Origin: Polyangiaceae bacterium
GTDB taxonomy: Bacteria > Myxococcota_A > Polyangia > Polyangiales > Polyangiaceae
NCBI GenBank assembly: GCA_041389725.1
Contig: JAWKRG010000016.1
Span: 86,615-150,614 of the forward strand
Direction of reading: 5' to 3'
Length of the DNA stretch: 64,000 bases
Shown piece after piece: positions 41,299 to 49,960 of this stretch; the first letter of the stretch is position 1; the number at the start of each line of letters is the position of its first letter. Made by a program: the position numbers and the translations under genes. Below the pieces are notes generated by a model, which ran no database searches, was not told the DNA's origin, and saw nothing but the letters and a program-made list of their open reading frames with translations.

Positions 41299-43413
41299 GT
41301 GACCGTGAAACGATTCATTGCTTGCTTGATCTTGGGCGCGGGCATCGGCGCTCAGGCGGGATGCTCCTCGGATGACAACGCGAAGCCGGTGATCGAGCCG
41401 ATCGATGACCAGGTCGCATCGGTGGGACAGCCGAAGAAGATCTCGGTCGTCGCGCACGACCCCGACGGCGACAAGATCACGTACCGCTTCAAGAGCGATC
41501 AGAGCATCGACGCGAGCATGTCGCAGAGCTCGGGCATCGGCATCTTCTCCTGGACGCCGGTAGCCGCGGACGTGGGAACCCACAGCGTGGATTTCATCGC
41601 GGACGACGGCAAGGGCGGGGTCGCAACCCGTACCATCGTCATCGACGTGAAGTCGGCGGTTGGCTCGGCGACGGCCCCCGTGTTTCGCCAGCCGCTCGGC
41701 ACCGGAACGACCTTTCCGGTCACGGACAATCCCTCGACCCCCGAGTGCGTGCAGCTCGCCATCGAGGTCGATGACTCGGATACCCCCAACGTGGACCTAG
41801 GTCAGGACGGCCAGATCATCGAAGGGTCGAACGTTCAGCAGACGGCAGGGCACGAGGGGGTGTGGGAGTGGTGTCCCACTCAGGAGCAAAAGGACGCCAA
41901 GGACATCTACCAGCTGGTGCTGTACGCCGACGACGGCGAGAACCCGCGGGTGAAGAAGGACTTCTTGATCATCCTGCAGAAGCCTTCGAAGCCGGATTGC
42001 CCCGGTGCGGCGCCGACGATCACGCACACGCCGCAGGACCACAACTCCGTCGTCGACCTCACCATCGACGCCCAGGTCAACGACGACCAAGGCCTGAAAT
42101 TCCCGCCCCAGGTGCAGTATTCCACCACGGATCCGGGGCCGAATCCCGACATCTCGAAGTTGACGCAGGTGGCGATGCTCCAGATCGATGGCGATCTGAA
42201 GAGCGGCAGCTGGGCCGCGGACATTCCCAACCCGGTCACGCAGACGGGGGGCTCCACGCAGCTCTACTACCGCATCGTCGCCACCGACAACGATGACGCC
42301 GAAGGCAGCTGTGACCACGTCACCAACTCGCCAGATCCAGGCTTCCACTCCATCACCGTCACCAACCCTGGTGGAGCGGGTGGCCTCGCGGTCTGCAAGG
42401 CTTGCACCAAGGATGTCCAGTGTGGCGGGGCCGCCGACAGCTGCATCATGGTCGGCAACAAGAGCTACTGCGGCAAGAGCTGCACGGGCGCGAGTGGCTG
42501 CCCGTCCGACTACGACTGCGTGGACGTCACCAGTGTGGAAGGCGCGAAGAGCAAGCAGTGCGTGCCGAAGTCCCAAAGCTGCACGGGAGGAAGCGGCGGC
42601 ACGTGCACCGACGACTCTTACGAGGAGAACGACACGCGAGCCGAGGTGACCACTTCGCCCACGCTGCCCGCGGGAACCTACCAGCTGCAGAGCTGTTCGG
42701 ACCCGTACTGGGACGACGACTACTATCCGATCCAGATCAACAGTGCGACGCAGGTGAAGATCTCCCTGTCCTCCAGTGGCAGCGGCAGCAACCTGGACTT
42801 GTTGCTGTTCGACAAGGACGGCAAGGAAGTCGCCGCATCGGAGGGCTCCAGCTCCAACGAGAGCATCGACGTCTGTCTGACCGACCCCGGTCGCTACTAC
42901 ATCGCCGTGTGGGAGCAGCTACAAGCCAACTCCGCCTACACCCTGACTTGGTCGACCCAAGGTTCGTGCTCGGTGTGCGTGGACGACAGCCTGGAGGACA
43001 ATGACACCATCGCTCAGGGCAAGACGGCCAGCATTGCAAGCGGAGCCTACAAGAGCCCAGCGCTTCAGGTCTGCACCTGGGACGACGACTACTTCAAGGT
43101 GTTCCTGCTGAAGGACGAGACGGTGCACGCCACGCTCAAGTTCACCCAGAGCAAGAGCGACGAGGACTTGGACCTGTACCTGTACGACAGCAGCGGCGCG
43201 ATGCTGGTCGGTTGCGACGAGTTCGACATCTTGAGCTGTGACAACACCAACGGTCAGAGCAGTACTTCCAACGAGAAGCTCGACTACAAGATTCCAGCCA
43301 CGGGGCAGTACTACGTGGTGGCCCACGGCTGGGAAGGCTCGGAAAACCAGTACGACATCTGCATCGACTACACGAGCACCAGCAAGACCACGAACGGGTG
43401 CCCGGCCCCATGA
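41299..43413 (+). CDS. Lipoprotein with Ig-like fold and two PPC domains
   Basis: A 704-aa protein from GTG 41299 (signal VKRFIACLILGAGIGAQAGC with lipobox). Residues ~30-115 are a cadherin/Ig-like putative repeat (VIEPIDDQVASVGQPKKISVVAHDP). Two beta-rich segments with His/Cys loops occur in the middle, and a Cys-rich stretch lies at 360-430 (CKACTKDVQCGGAADSC). Two bacterial pre-peptidase C-terminal (PPC) domains lie at ~434-555 and ~560-700, each starting DDSYEENDT or DDSLEDNDT and containing LDLLLFDKDG or LDLYLYDSSG. No peptidase domain is present. Its stop overlaps the ATG of a metzincin-like gene. Confidence 0.8.
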   Translation: MTVKRFIACLILGAGIGAQAGCSSDDNAKPVIEPIDDQVASVGQPKKISVVAHDPDGDKITYRFKSDQSIDASMSQSSGIGIFSWTPVAADVGTHSVDFIADDGKGGVATRTIVIDVKSAVGSATAPVFRQPLGTGTTFPVTDNPSTPECVQLAIEVDDSDTPNVDLGQDGQIIEGSNVQQTAGHEGVWEWCPTQEQKDAKDIYQLVLYADDGENPRVKKDFLIILQKPSKPDCPGAAPTITHTPQDHNSVVDLTIDAQVNDDQGLKFPPQVQYSTTDPGPNPDISKLTQVAMLQIDGDLKSGSWAADIPNPVTQTGGSTQLYYRIVATDNDDAEGSCDHVTNSPDPGFHSITVTNPGGAGGLAVCKACTKDVQCGGAADSCIMVGNKSYCGKSCTGASGCPSDYDCVDVTSVEGAKSKQCVPKSQSCTGGSGGTCTDDSYEENDTRAEVTTSPTLPAGTYQLQSCSDPYWDDDYYPIQINSATQVKISLSSSGSGSNLDLLLFDKDGKEVAASEGSSSNESIDVCLTDPGRYYIAVWEQLQANSAYTLTWSTQGSCSVCVDDSLEDNDTIAQGKTASIASGAYKSPALQVCTWDDDYFKVFLLKDETVHATLKFTQSKSDEDLDLYLYDSSGAMLVGCDEFDILSCDNTNGQSSTSNEKLDYKIPATGQYYVVAHGWEGSENQYDICIDYTSTSKTTNGCPAP

Positions 43414-45389
43414 CGATTGCCCTGCGCCGGCTCGGCGCCGGCTTCGCCTTCGCCGCCTTCGTGGCGTGCGGCGGGGGCGATTCCGGGGATGCAAATCCCT
43501 CCACGCTGCAGGACCTGTCCATCGCCGACGTCGTCCCGACTACGCTGGTACCCGGGACGCGCTTGGTGGTCGAGGGTTCCTTCGGCGACGTGACACTGCC
43601 CATTCTGGAGCTGACGGGCTCCTTCGATGGGCAGGACGTCAAGCTGACGCTGCCCGCCGACATCGTCTCGGGGAGTCGCGTCGAGCTTGCGTGGAATGGA
43701 GGCGTCGCCCAAGGCCTGCCCTCGGACACTGGGACCTTCGACGGCATCGTCCGGGTGCTGGCCACGGGGCCCATCGATGGACGCAGCCACACGTCCCTGT
43801 CGCATCCGGTGACGCTGAAGGTCGCGACGAGCTTGACGCCAAAGTTCTACGGCGTGTTCGAGGGCAGCATCTTCGTGAACGACTACATCGGGGTCGATGG
43901 CGACCAGATGCTGCTCGGCGGCGCCGAAGGCAAATCCGTCGCCCTGATCGAGGGCTGCTTCACCAAGCTCGGCAGCAGCACTTGCGAGCCCATCGCAGAC
44001 GTGGAGATCCCGATGCGGCCGCGCAGCGAGTTTGCGCGAGACAAGGCGGAGTTCCCCTTCGCGCCCAAGATCGTCGGTATCGAGCAGGGCAATTTCAAGG
44101 GCACGGTGCGGATTCGCAATGACGCGGCCGACGGGTCGTCCAGCATCGAGACTCAGCAAATCCCCGTGGACTTCGATCTGTTGAAGCCGACGGTGCTCGG
44201 TTTCTCGCCGGCTGCGGCCAGCTTGGGTCAGTTCGTAGACGTGACCGGAGGCGGCTTCGTCGGGCCGTCCAAAGAAGTGGAGGATCCGACCTCGGCGGTG
44301 ACGACGATTCGGCTGGAAGGGAGCTTCACCGCCGCGGGTGGCTCGACGGGCGTCGCCGTCTCCGTGGACGTGGTTCCCCAGTTCTTCGACGGGCGGCTCG
44401 TTCGCTACGTGCTCAACGAAGAGGACGCCCTGGGCAAGCTCGCGGATCTGCGTACCGTCACCGGTACCTTCAAAGGCAACGCGACGCCGCTCGTTCGCTA
44501 CGGCGCCGTCAACGTGACCGGCACGCCTGCGCCGTTTACACTGGGGATTGCGCCGATCAAGCAAGTGGTGTGGGTGCAGTTCCTGCCGACCTTCGTCGAG
44601 AGTCTTCGGCACTTCGGCCTGCGCGCCGTCGAGAAGCAGGTCCGCGAACGGGTGCTCACGGTCATGGCCCGGGACTACAAAGGCGTGAACGTGGAGTTTC
44701 GCGACTCGGAACCGACCGACTTCGCTCTCTACGCGCGCGTGGACATCGCGGGACCGGACCCCAACGGCTTGGGGCTGCTCGGCTACGACAACACGCCCGG
44801 CAAGGACAAGGGCAACAAGCGCCTGCACGACCGCATCGGCGGCGTGAACGCTGTCACCCAAGAAGACAACCAACCTGGTTACGGTGGCGTATTCGTCGAG
44901 TCGATGTTCGGCTTCAGCGCGCACCCGGGTGTCTTCGCCGAGAAGCTCGAGGTGTCGGATCCGCTTTTCGATCTGACCTTCGACCCCTTCCGTCCCGACC
45001 GCAAAGGCAAGCCGGTACTGGCAGAGGACCTGGCGACTCTCGACATCCCCACCTTGAGTGAGAGTTCACGCTGTCCAGCAACGGGACGTGCCGATCGGAT
45101 CGCATGCGCCATCTGGGTGCTCGGCTCTCTGATTGGCACGACGACTAGCCACGAGATAGCCCACTCCCTCGGTTTGGCGGACCCCTACGGTAGTCTCACC
45201 TCGTACCACAACCCTTCGGACGAGCCGAATCGCCTGATGGATAGCGGTGGCGCTCGGACGTTCCCTGAGCGCGCGGAACTCGACGGTCAGGGCCCGGCGG
45301 TGTTCTGCGACGAGGAGTACCAGTACTTGCAGGAGATCCTGCCGCTCGGCGAGCCTGACCCGGTTGCGTCGCGCCCGGGCTGTTTCTGA
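43410..45389 (+). CDS. Putative metzincin-type metalloprotease lipoprotein with IPT/TIG-like domains
   Basis: A 659-aa protein from ATG 43410, overlapping the previous stop (ATGA). The signal MTIALRRLGAGFAFAAFVACGGG has a lipobox at VAC. Two IPT/TIG-like beta modules are visible: SIADVVPTTLVPGTRLVVEG near the N-terminus and LGFSPAAASLGQFVDVTGGG near residue 260. The C-terminal third contains the zinc motif HEIAHSLGLAD (H581, E582, H585, G588, D591), the extended HExxHxxGxxD consensus used by some metzincins with Asp as third ligand. A methionine turn was not securely identified. It may work with the PPC lipoprotein upstream. Confidence 0.7.
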   Translation: MTIALRRLGAGFAFAAFVACGGGDSGDANPSTLQDLSIADVVPTTLVPGTRLVVEGSFGDVTLPILELTGSFDGQDVKLTLPADIVSGSRVELAWNGGVAQGLPSDTGTFDGIVRVLATGPIDGRSHTSLSHPVTLKVATSLTPKFYGVFEGSIFVNDYIGVDGDQMLLGGAEGKSVALIEGCFTKLGSSTCEPIADVEIPMRPRSEFARDKAEFPFAPKIVGIEQGNFKGTVRIRNDAADGSSSIETQQIPVDFDLLKPTVLGFSPAAASLGQFVDVTGGGFVGPSKEVEDPTSAVTTIRLEGSFTAAGGSTGVAVSVDVVPQFFDGRLVRYVLNEEDALGKLADLRTVTGTFKGNATPLVRYGAVNVTGTPAPFTLGIAPIKQVVWVQFLPTFVESLRHFGLRAVEKQVRERVLTVMARDYKGVNVEFRDSEPTDFALYARVDIAGPDPNGLGLLGYDNTPGKDKGNKRLHDRIGGVNAVTQEDNQPGYGGVFVESMFGFSAHPGVFAEKLEVSDPLFDLTFDPFRPDRKGKPVLAEDLATLDIPTLSESSRCPATGRADRIACAIWVLGSLIGTTTSHEIAHSLGLADPYGSLTSYHNPSDEPNRLMDSGGARTFPERAELDGQGPAVFCDEEYQYLQEILPLGEPDPVASRPGCF

Positions 45390-45416
45390 ACGCCACCGCG
45401 CCCCGTGGGCGGGAAA

Positions 45417-47579
45417 ATGACCTATGCTCCGCGGCCGCTCGCCTTGGGTAGCACTCGCGCACTCGACCGTGCGGCCGTATTCCAGGCCGCGGCCCTGCTG
45501 ACGGGCGTCGCCTTCGTCGCGGCGGACGCTTTTCGTCGGGCAGGGGGCCGCTATTTGCCAGCGGGCAACCACTTCATCTTCGCTCCGCTGCTCTACCTGC
45601 TGGTGAGCGCCGCCGTCGGCGCAGCGCTATGGGCGCTGGTGGAGCTGTTCTTGCGCACCACGAGGCGCTTCGCGCCCCGGCGTCGGCTACTCGCGGCGTG
45701 CGCGAGCCTGGCGCTGTCGATCGGTGTGGCAGTCGTGCCTGTGGCGCGCAGCACCTTCTCGGGTGCCAAAGCAGCGGCAATGGCCCGGTGGGCAGTGCCG
45801 ACCATGTGCGCCGCGGTGGCCCTCGGGTGGGTGCTGACACTGCTGCTGGTCCATTGGGCGCTGAGGCGAGTGGAGTCCGGACGCTCGAAGCTGTCCGTCA
45901 CCCTCGCCCTCGCGACCCTCGCCGTGGGCGGCGGGTTGACCTACGTCGATCTCACCGTGTACGTGGCGCTCTACGCGCGGCTGCACGCGCTGCTCGAGAG
46001 CTTCGCGGCGCTGGCGTGGTTCAACGCATTTCTAGTTTTGGTCAGTGCCTGGGTGCTGCCGTGGCCGCGAAGCCGCCGTGTCCTTCGCGGTCTGGCACTG
46101 CTGCCGCCGGCGTGGCTGCTGCTCTACGCCGCGCTGCGCCCGGCGCGAGTGGCCGTGGATCGCGGGCTCAAACACGTATGGCTCGAACCTGCCTACGTGG
46201 GGCGCGTGCTCGGGCGAGTGCAGAGCATGCAGACGTTTCTGGCCAATCCTCGGGGTTGGCGCGGCGCCGAGCTGTCCCGCATGGATGAGCTGAAAGAGCG
46301 TTTCGACCTGGCCACGACCGCGCTGGATCCGAGCTGGGACGAACCGCACCGGACCTCACCCGCGGTGCAAAAGCAACTCGCCGCGCTGCGACCCGAGCGT
46401 CCCCTGTCCATCGTGGTGTTCTACGTCGATACGCTGCGCTACGACGCGGCCACCGACCCGAGCATCATGCCCAACGTGGCGAAGTTCTCTGCGCAGAGCG
46501 TGACCTTCCTCAACGCCTACGCAGCCGGTTCCGACACGCTTCGTTCGCTACCTGCGCTCACCGGCGGCTCCTACGAAGTGGGCGCTGTGCGCGACGAGGA
46601 CGTGCTGCGCGTGGCCGAGCGCTCGGGAATGAAGACGGCAGTAGCCATGGCGCTGTCGGCCAACGAATTCTTGGCCAAGCTGCGGCCGAGCTTCCGTTTT
46701 CAAGAGACCCTGACTGTCGAGGACTACGCCCGCAAGCGCACGGACGTCTGGGGCTACGGTGCGGACCGCGCGACGGCGGGACCGATGGTGGACCGCGCGC
46801 TCGACTATCTCCGTCTAAACAAAGGCGAGCGCTTCCTGCTCTGGCTCTTCAACTTCGACCAGCACAATTGGCGCGAAATCGAGAGCAAATGGGTCTACTC
46901 GGCTGCGGAGAAGTACAAGGTGCCCGACGAGGCCGCGATGAACTGGCGCTACCGCGTGGTCGCGCGCGCCATCGATGCGGAGTTCGGCCGTTTGCTGGCG
47001 GGCATCGATTCCCTGGGACTTCGTGACGATGTGTTGGTGCTGTTCGTCAGTGACCACGGTGAGGCGCTGGGGCGCGATGGATTCTGGGTGCACTCCATCT
47101 TCCTGTGGGAATCGCTGGTTCGCGTGCCCCTGGTGATGCGAGCTCCGGGCATCGAACCGCGCGTGGTGTACGAGCCCGTCAGCTTGGTGGACGTTGCGCC
47201 CACGCTCACGCGCTACATGACGGAAAAGCCGCCCACGTCCTATCACGGCGAGGACTTGCTGCTCACGCTGATCCCGAGGCGTCCCCCGCGACGGCTGCCC
47301 ATCGTCATGGCCGCCGCCAGCCACGAAACGCTCCTGCGCGTCGGCATTCGCGATCTGCGTTCGCCCTACAAGCTCGTGTTGCCTCTGGAGAGCGGGGCGC
47401 CGGAGCTCTACGACGCTACGGATCCAGATCCGGATTGGGTCAGCGTGGCCGACGAGAAACCCGAGAAGACCCTCGAACTCCTGGGCCAACTAGTGCGTTC
47501 GCCAGTGTTCCCGCGCTCGAAAGCGGACCTGGACGTGCGCGAACAGGCGCGCCAGGCCGTCGAAACCAGCCGCCGCTGA
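45417..47579 (+). CDS. Membrane-bound sulfatase-fold (alkaline phosphatase superfamily) enzyme
   Basis: A 720-aa protein from ATG 45417 (in-frame GTG at 45405 possible). Residues ~25-260 hold about six to seven transmembrane helices. The C-terminal catalytic domain has VVFYVDTLRYDAATDPSIMPN (metal-binding Asp), SDTLRSLPALTGG, where a sulfatase would have C/S-x-P-S-R, and LFVSDHGEALGRDG (metal-binding D and H). T374 occupies the nucleophile position, as in phosphoethanolamine transferases and LTA synthases, so formylglycine-dependent sulfatase activity is not expected. It likely transfers or hydrolyses a phosphate-type group at the outer face of the inner membrane. Confidence 0.8.
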   Translation: MTYAPRPLALGSTRALDRAAVFQAAALLTGVAFVAADAFRRAGGRYLPAGNHFIFAPLLYLLVSAAVGAALWALVELFLRTTRRFAPRRRLLAACASLALSIGVAVVPVARSTFSGAKAAAMARWAVPTMCAAVALGWVLTLLLVHWALRRVESGRSKLSVTLALATLAVGGGLTYVDLTVYVALYARLHALLESFAALAWFNAFLVLVSAWVLPWPRSRRVLRGLALLPPAWLLLYAALRPARVAVDRGLKHVWLEPAYVGRVLGRVQSMQTFLANPRGWRGAELSRMDELKERFDLATTALDPSWDEPHRTSPAVQKQLAALRPERPLSIVVFYVDTLRYDAATDPSIMPNVAKFSAQSVTFLNAYAAGSDTLRSLPALTGGSYEVGAVRDEDVLRVAERSGMKTAVAMALSANEFLAKLRPSFRFQETLTVEDYARKRTDVWGYGADRATAGPMVDRALDYLRLNKGERFLLWLFNFDQHNWREIESKWVYSAAEKYKVPDEAAMNWRYRVVARAIDAEFGRLLAGIDSLGLRDDVLVLFVSDHGEALGRDGFWVHSIFLWESLVRVPLVMRAPGIEPRVVYEPVSLVDVAPTLTRYMTEKPPTSYHGEDLLLTLIPRRPPRRLPIVMAAASHETLLRVGIRDLRSPYKLVLPLESGAPELYDATDPDPDWVSVADEKPEKTLELLGQLVRSPVFPRSKADLDVREQARQAVETSRR

Positions 47580-47713
47580 GCTGGTGCGCTCGGCTGAGGC
47601 CGCCGCAGTCCGCGCGCGCCGGTACCGTCATGCCCGAGCCCCTGCACACGTCGCATCGCGAGCGCGCGCATCTCAACCCGTTGCGCCCGTGAGTGATGGA
47701 TGACGTTTCGGCG

Positions 47714-48856
47714 TCAGAGGCTGTCGATCCAAGCCTTGACTGCGTCGTGGCCGGTGGTGTCCACGTCTTCGGTGCCCAGCGGCGGCATCTGCGTCAGCGT
47801 GCCGCGTTGGCCCATTCGGATCCATAGATCGCTCTCCGCGGACTTGCCCGGCACGATGCGCGCCGTCCCCGTGCTCGGGTTCGAAGACGTCAGCGTCTTG
47901 TTCGCCGTCGAGGTGTAGGTAGACGTGCCCGTGACCGACGACAGCTTGCTGCTGTCGAGCCAGAGTTGCATGTCGACGATGGAATAGACGAACGACTGCG
48001 GATTGTGACAGACGCCGCAGTTCGCATGCAGGTAGCCGAGCGCCGCACGGTCCGTGGCCGAGCCAGGCAAGGTGAGGGGTGCCGCCGGCGGGTTGGTGAG
48101 CCGTCCTTCGCTGACCAGGTCGTCCAGGCTCACCTTGGCGCCCGTGTGGGAGAGCTGGATCGCAGTGAAAGAGAGGCCTCGGTCCTTCATCTTGGCGTGG
48201 CAGGTTTCGCAATCGAAGGCGCTCGGAATGTCGTGGTTGGTTCCGCCGGCATTCTGCACGCCGGCCGGGACCTTCAGCGCGTCGCTCTGGTCCGACTTCC
48301 ACTCGTAGGCCACCATGTCCCACTGGTCCGGTGACCCGGTCTTGACCAACAGGCGGGTCTCGATGCGCTTGCCGTCGCGAGTGAACTCTTTCCAAAGTTT
48401 GGTGCCCACCGGATAGACCCAGAAGTCCATGTCACTGGTGTCGATCTTCTGACCCGTTGGCAGATACACCCAGCGCTTCTTGGTGGCACCATCCGTCCAG
48501 AGCACGAACTGGGGTGTGTACTCGCGCACCCCGGGGCCCAAGCTGCCCTTGACGATGTCCGTGTAGAGCCCGGTCTGGCTGAGCATGTCGGGTGCTCCTG
48601 CCGCGCCTCCCTGGCCACCGCTGCCGCTGGAACCGCTGCTGCCGCCGCTGCCGCTGACTCCGCCTTGGCCACCGCTTGCACCTGCGCCGCCGCCGCTTCC
48701 CGCGCTCGCTCCCTGGCCGCCACTGCCACTACTACCGCTGCTGCCGGCCGCACCGCCGCTGGACCCACCGCTGCCGCCACCGCCGTCCGAGTCGTCCGAG
48801 CCGCAGCCCAGAGCAGTGGTGAGCAAAGCCAAAAAAGCCAGGTTCAGCGTTCGCAT
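47714..48856 (-). CDS. c-type cytochrome-like lipoprotein with low-complexity Gly/Ser region
   Basis: A 380-aa protein from ATG 48856 (MRTLNLAFLALLTTALGC, lipobox at LGC). The next ~70 residues are almost pure Gly/Ser/Ala (48590-48790). The folded part has two haem-binding motifs, CETCH in IPSAFDCETCHAKMKD and CGVCH in LHANCGVCHNPQS, about 80 residues apart. Downstream comes MPPLGTEDVDTTGHDAVKAW, a segment seen at the ends of secreted mono- and dihaem proteins with a methionine that could be an axial ligand. It probably carries electrons at the cell surface. It is the last gene of a four-gene minus-strand run that starts with queG. Confidence 0.78.
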   Translation of the reverse strand: MRTLNLAFLALLTTALGCGSDDSDGGGGSGGSSGGAAGSSGSSGSGGQGASAGSGGGAGASGGQGGVSGSGGSSGSSGSGGQGGAAGAPDMLSQTGLYTDIVKGSLGPGVREYTPQFVLWTDGATKKRWVYLPTGQKIDTSDMDFWVYPVGTKLWKEFTRDGKRIETRLLVKTGSPDQWDMVAYEWKSDQSDALKVPAGVQNAGGTNHDIPSAFDCETCHAKMKDRGLSFTAIQLSHTGAKVSLDDLVSEGRLTNPPAAPLTLPGSATDRAALGYLHANCGVCHNPQSFVYSIVDMQLWLDSSKLSSVTGTSTYTSTANKTLTSSNPSTGTARIVPGKSAESDLWIRMGQRGTLTQMPPLGTEDVDTTGHDAVKAWIDSL

Positions 48857-48894
48857 CCGTCGAGCATAGCGCAACTCACGGGCTTCGCGCGGAC

Positions 48895-49659
48895 TCAACT
48901 GGCAGCCCAGGCTTGGCCGGCATCGATGCCAAAGCGAGCGAAGCGTGGCAGGTAGTCGCGTTCGAACACCTGATCGAGAATGCGGCCATAGGACGCCATG
49001 GGCATCAGCCCCCACGCACGCTCGGCGTCGGGGAGGTTCGTCTCTTTCTCCGCGCCTCGCGGAGCGTAGGCGCTGCGCAGTCGACCAAACATCGCTGGCA
49101 GCTCTCTGCGTGTCAGGCTGATGAGTTCGTCGCCCATGGGCTGTTCGCTGAGCCACTCCAGCATCGTCCAGCCAAAATCCCGGTGGCGCACCTCGTCGCG
49201 CAAGATGCGATCGAGTGCGCGGCGCGCGGCCGGCACCGTGGCACGACTACGCAACTCTCGGAACAGCCGCACAGCAACGGTTTCGCCGAGGCAGAAGATC
49301 TCCACCGTGGCGCGCAGCACGTCGTGCTCCAAGGGGTCTTGGACGTGCCGAGGAAGCCCCAGGGAATCCCGCACGATGTGAGGCGGCTCGCGACCGCCGC
49401 CCGCGGCATGGACTTCGTGGCTCAGCTCCGCATGTTTGAGTTCGTCCTTGACGATGCGCAGGCCGTCGAGAATCAAGTCGGGACTCACCGCCACGCGAAT
49501 CAGCCACAGTGACAGCTCTTGCGTGATGGCGGCGGAGCGATATTCGGCTTCCACGCGACGTAGCCACTCGTGGCGAACTCGATCCGACGCGGGCGGTGTA
49601 CGAGACTTCGTGGGCGCACGCTTCCGCGCCGGCGCGCGCTTCGACCGTGCGGCGGCCAT
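48895..49659 (-). CDS. Ferritin-like diiron protein
   Basis: A 254-aa protein from ATG 49659; a GTG start at 49686 would overlap the gene upstream. A basic low-complexity N-terminus (RSKRAPARKRAPTKSRTP) precedes a four-helix bundle. Ligand-type residues are in RRVEAEYRSAA, KDELKHAELSHE (ExxH), VEIFCLGETVA and RDEVRHRDFGW (second ExxH), which fits the ferritin-like superfamily. The exact reaction (storage, oxidase or tRNA-modifying type) cannot be told. It lies 4 bp from the small membrane protein gene and near queG in the same run. Confidence 0.72.
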   Translation of the reverse strand: MAAARSKRAPARKRAPTKSRTPPASDRVRHEWLRRVEAEYRSAAITQELSLWLIRVAVSPDLILDGLRIVKDELKHAELSHEVHAAGGGREPPHIVRDSLGLPRHVQDPLEHDVLRATVEIFCLGETVAVRLFRELRSRATVPAARRALDRILRDEVRHRDFGWTMLEWLSEQPMGDELISLTRRELPAMFGRLRSAYAPRGAEKETNLPDAERAWGLMPMASYGRILDQVFERDYLPRFARFGIDAGQAWAAS

Positions 49660-49663
49660 CGCG

Positions 49664-49951
49664 TCAGCTCGGTTTGGCGTCGCCACCCGGGCGGTCGTTG
49701 GCTCCGACCAGGCCCGCGATCAGTAGAAACCCTGCCGCAATGAGCCCGACCACGATGGGTCGCCGTGCGTGACTGGGCGACTCGTCCGCCGCGGGCGCTG
49801 CGGGCGCTGCGCTGGCGCTGGGTGCAGGGGCTGCACTCTCTGCGCTCGCCGCGGGGGGCGGATCGTAGGGCAGCTTGTCGGCGTTGGCCTGACTTGCGGC
49901 AAGCACCAAGCCGGCAGACAGCAGCACACCCACGACCACCCGCGACGTCAC
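49664..49951 (-). CDS. Small secreted or membrane protein
   Basis: A 95-aa protein from GTG 49951. A signal peptide (VVVGVLLSAGLVLAASQANA) is followed by a Pro/Ala/Ser-rich middle and a C-terminal hydrophobic segment (RRPIVVGLIAAGFLLIAGLVG). No domain recognised; such two-TM or signal-plus-TM proteins with an Ala/Pro linker recur in myxobacteria. It sits 9 bp downstream of queG. Confidence 0.55.
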   Translation of the reverse strand: MTSRVVVGVLLSAGLVLAASQANADKLPYDPPPAASAESAAPAPSASAAPAAPAADESPSHARRPIVVGLIAAGFLLIAGLVGANDRPGGDAKPS

Positions 49952-49960
49952 GGCGCAACG

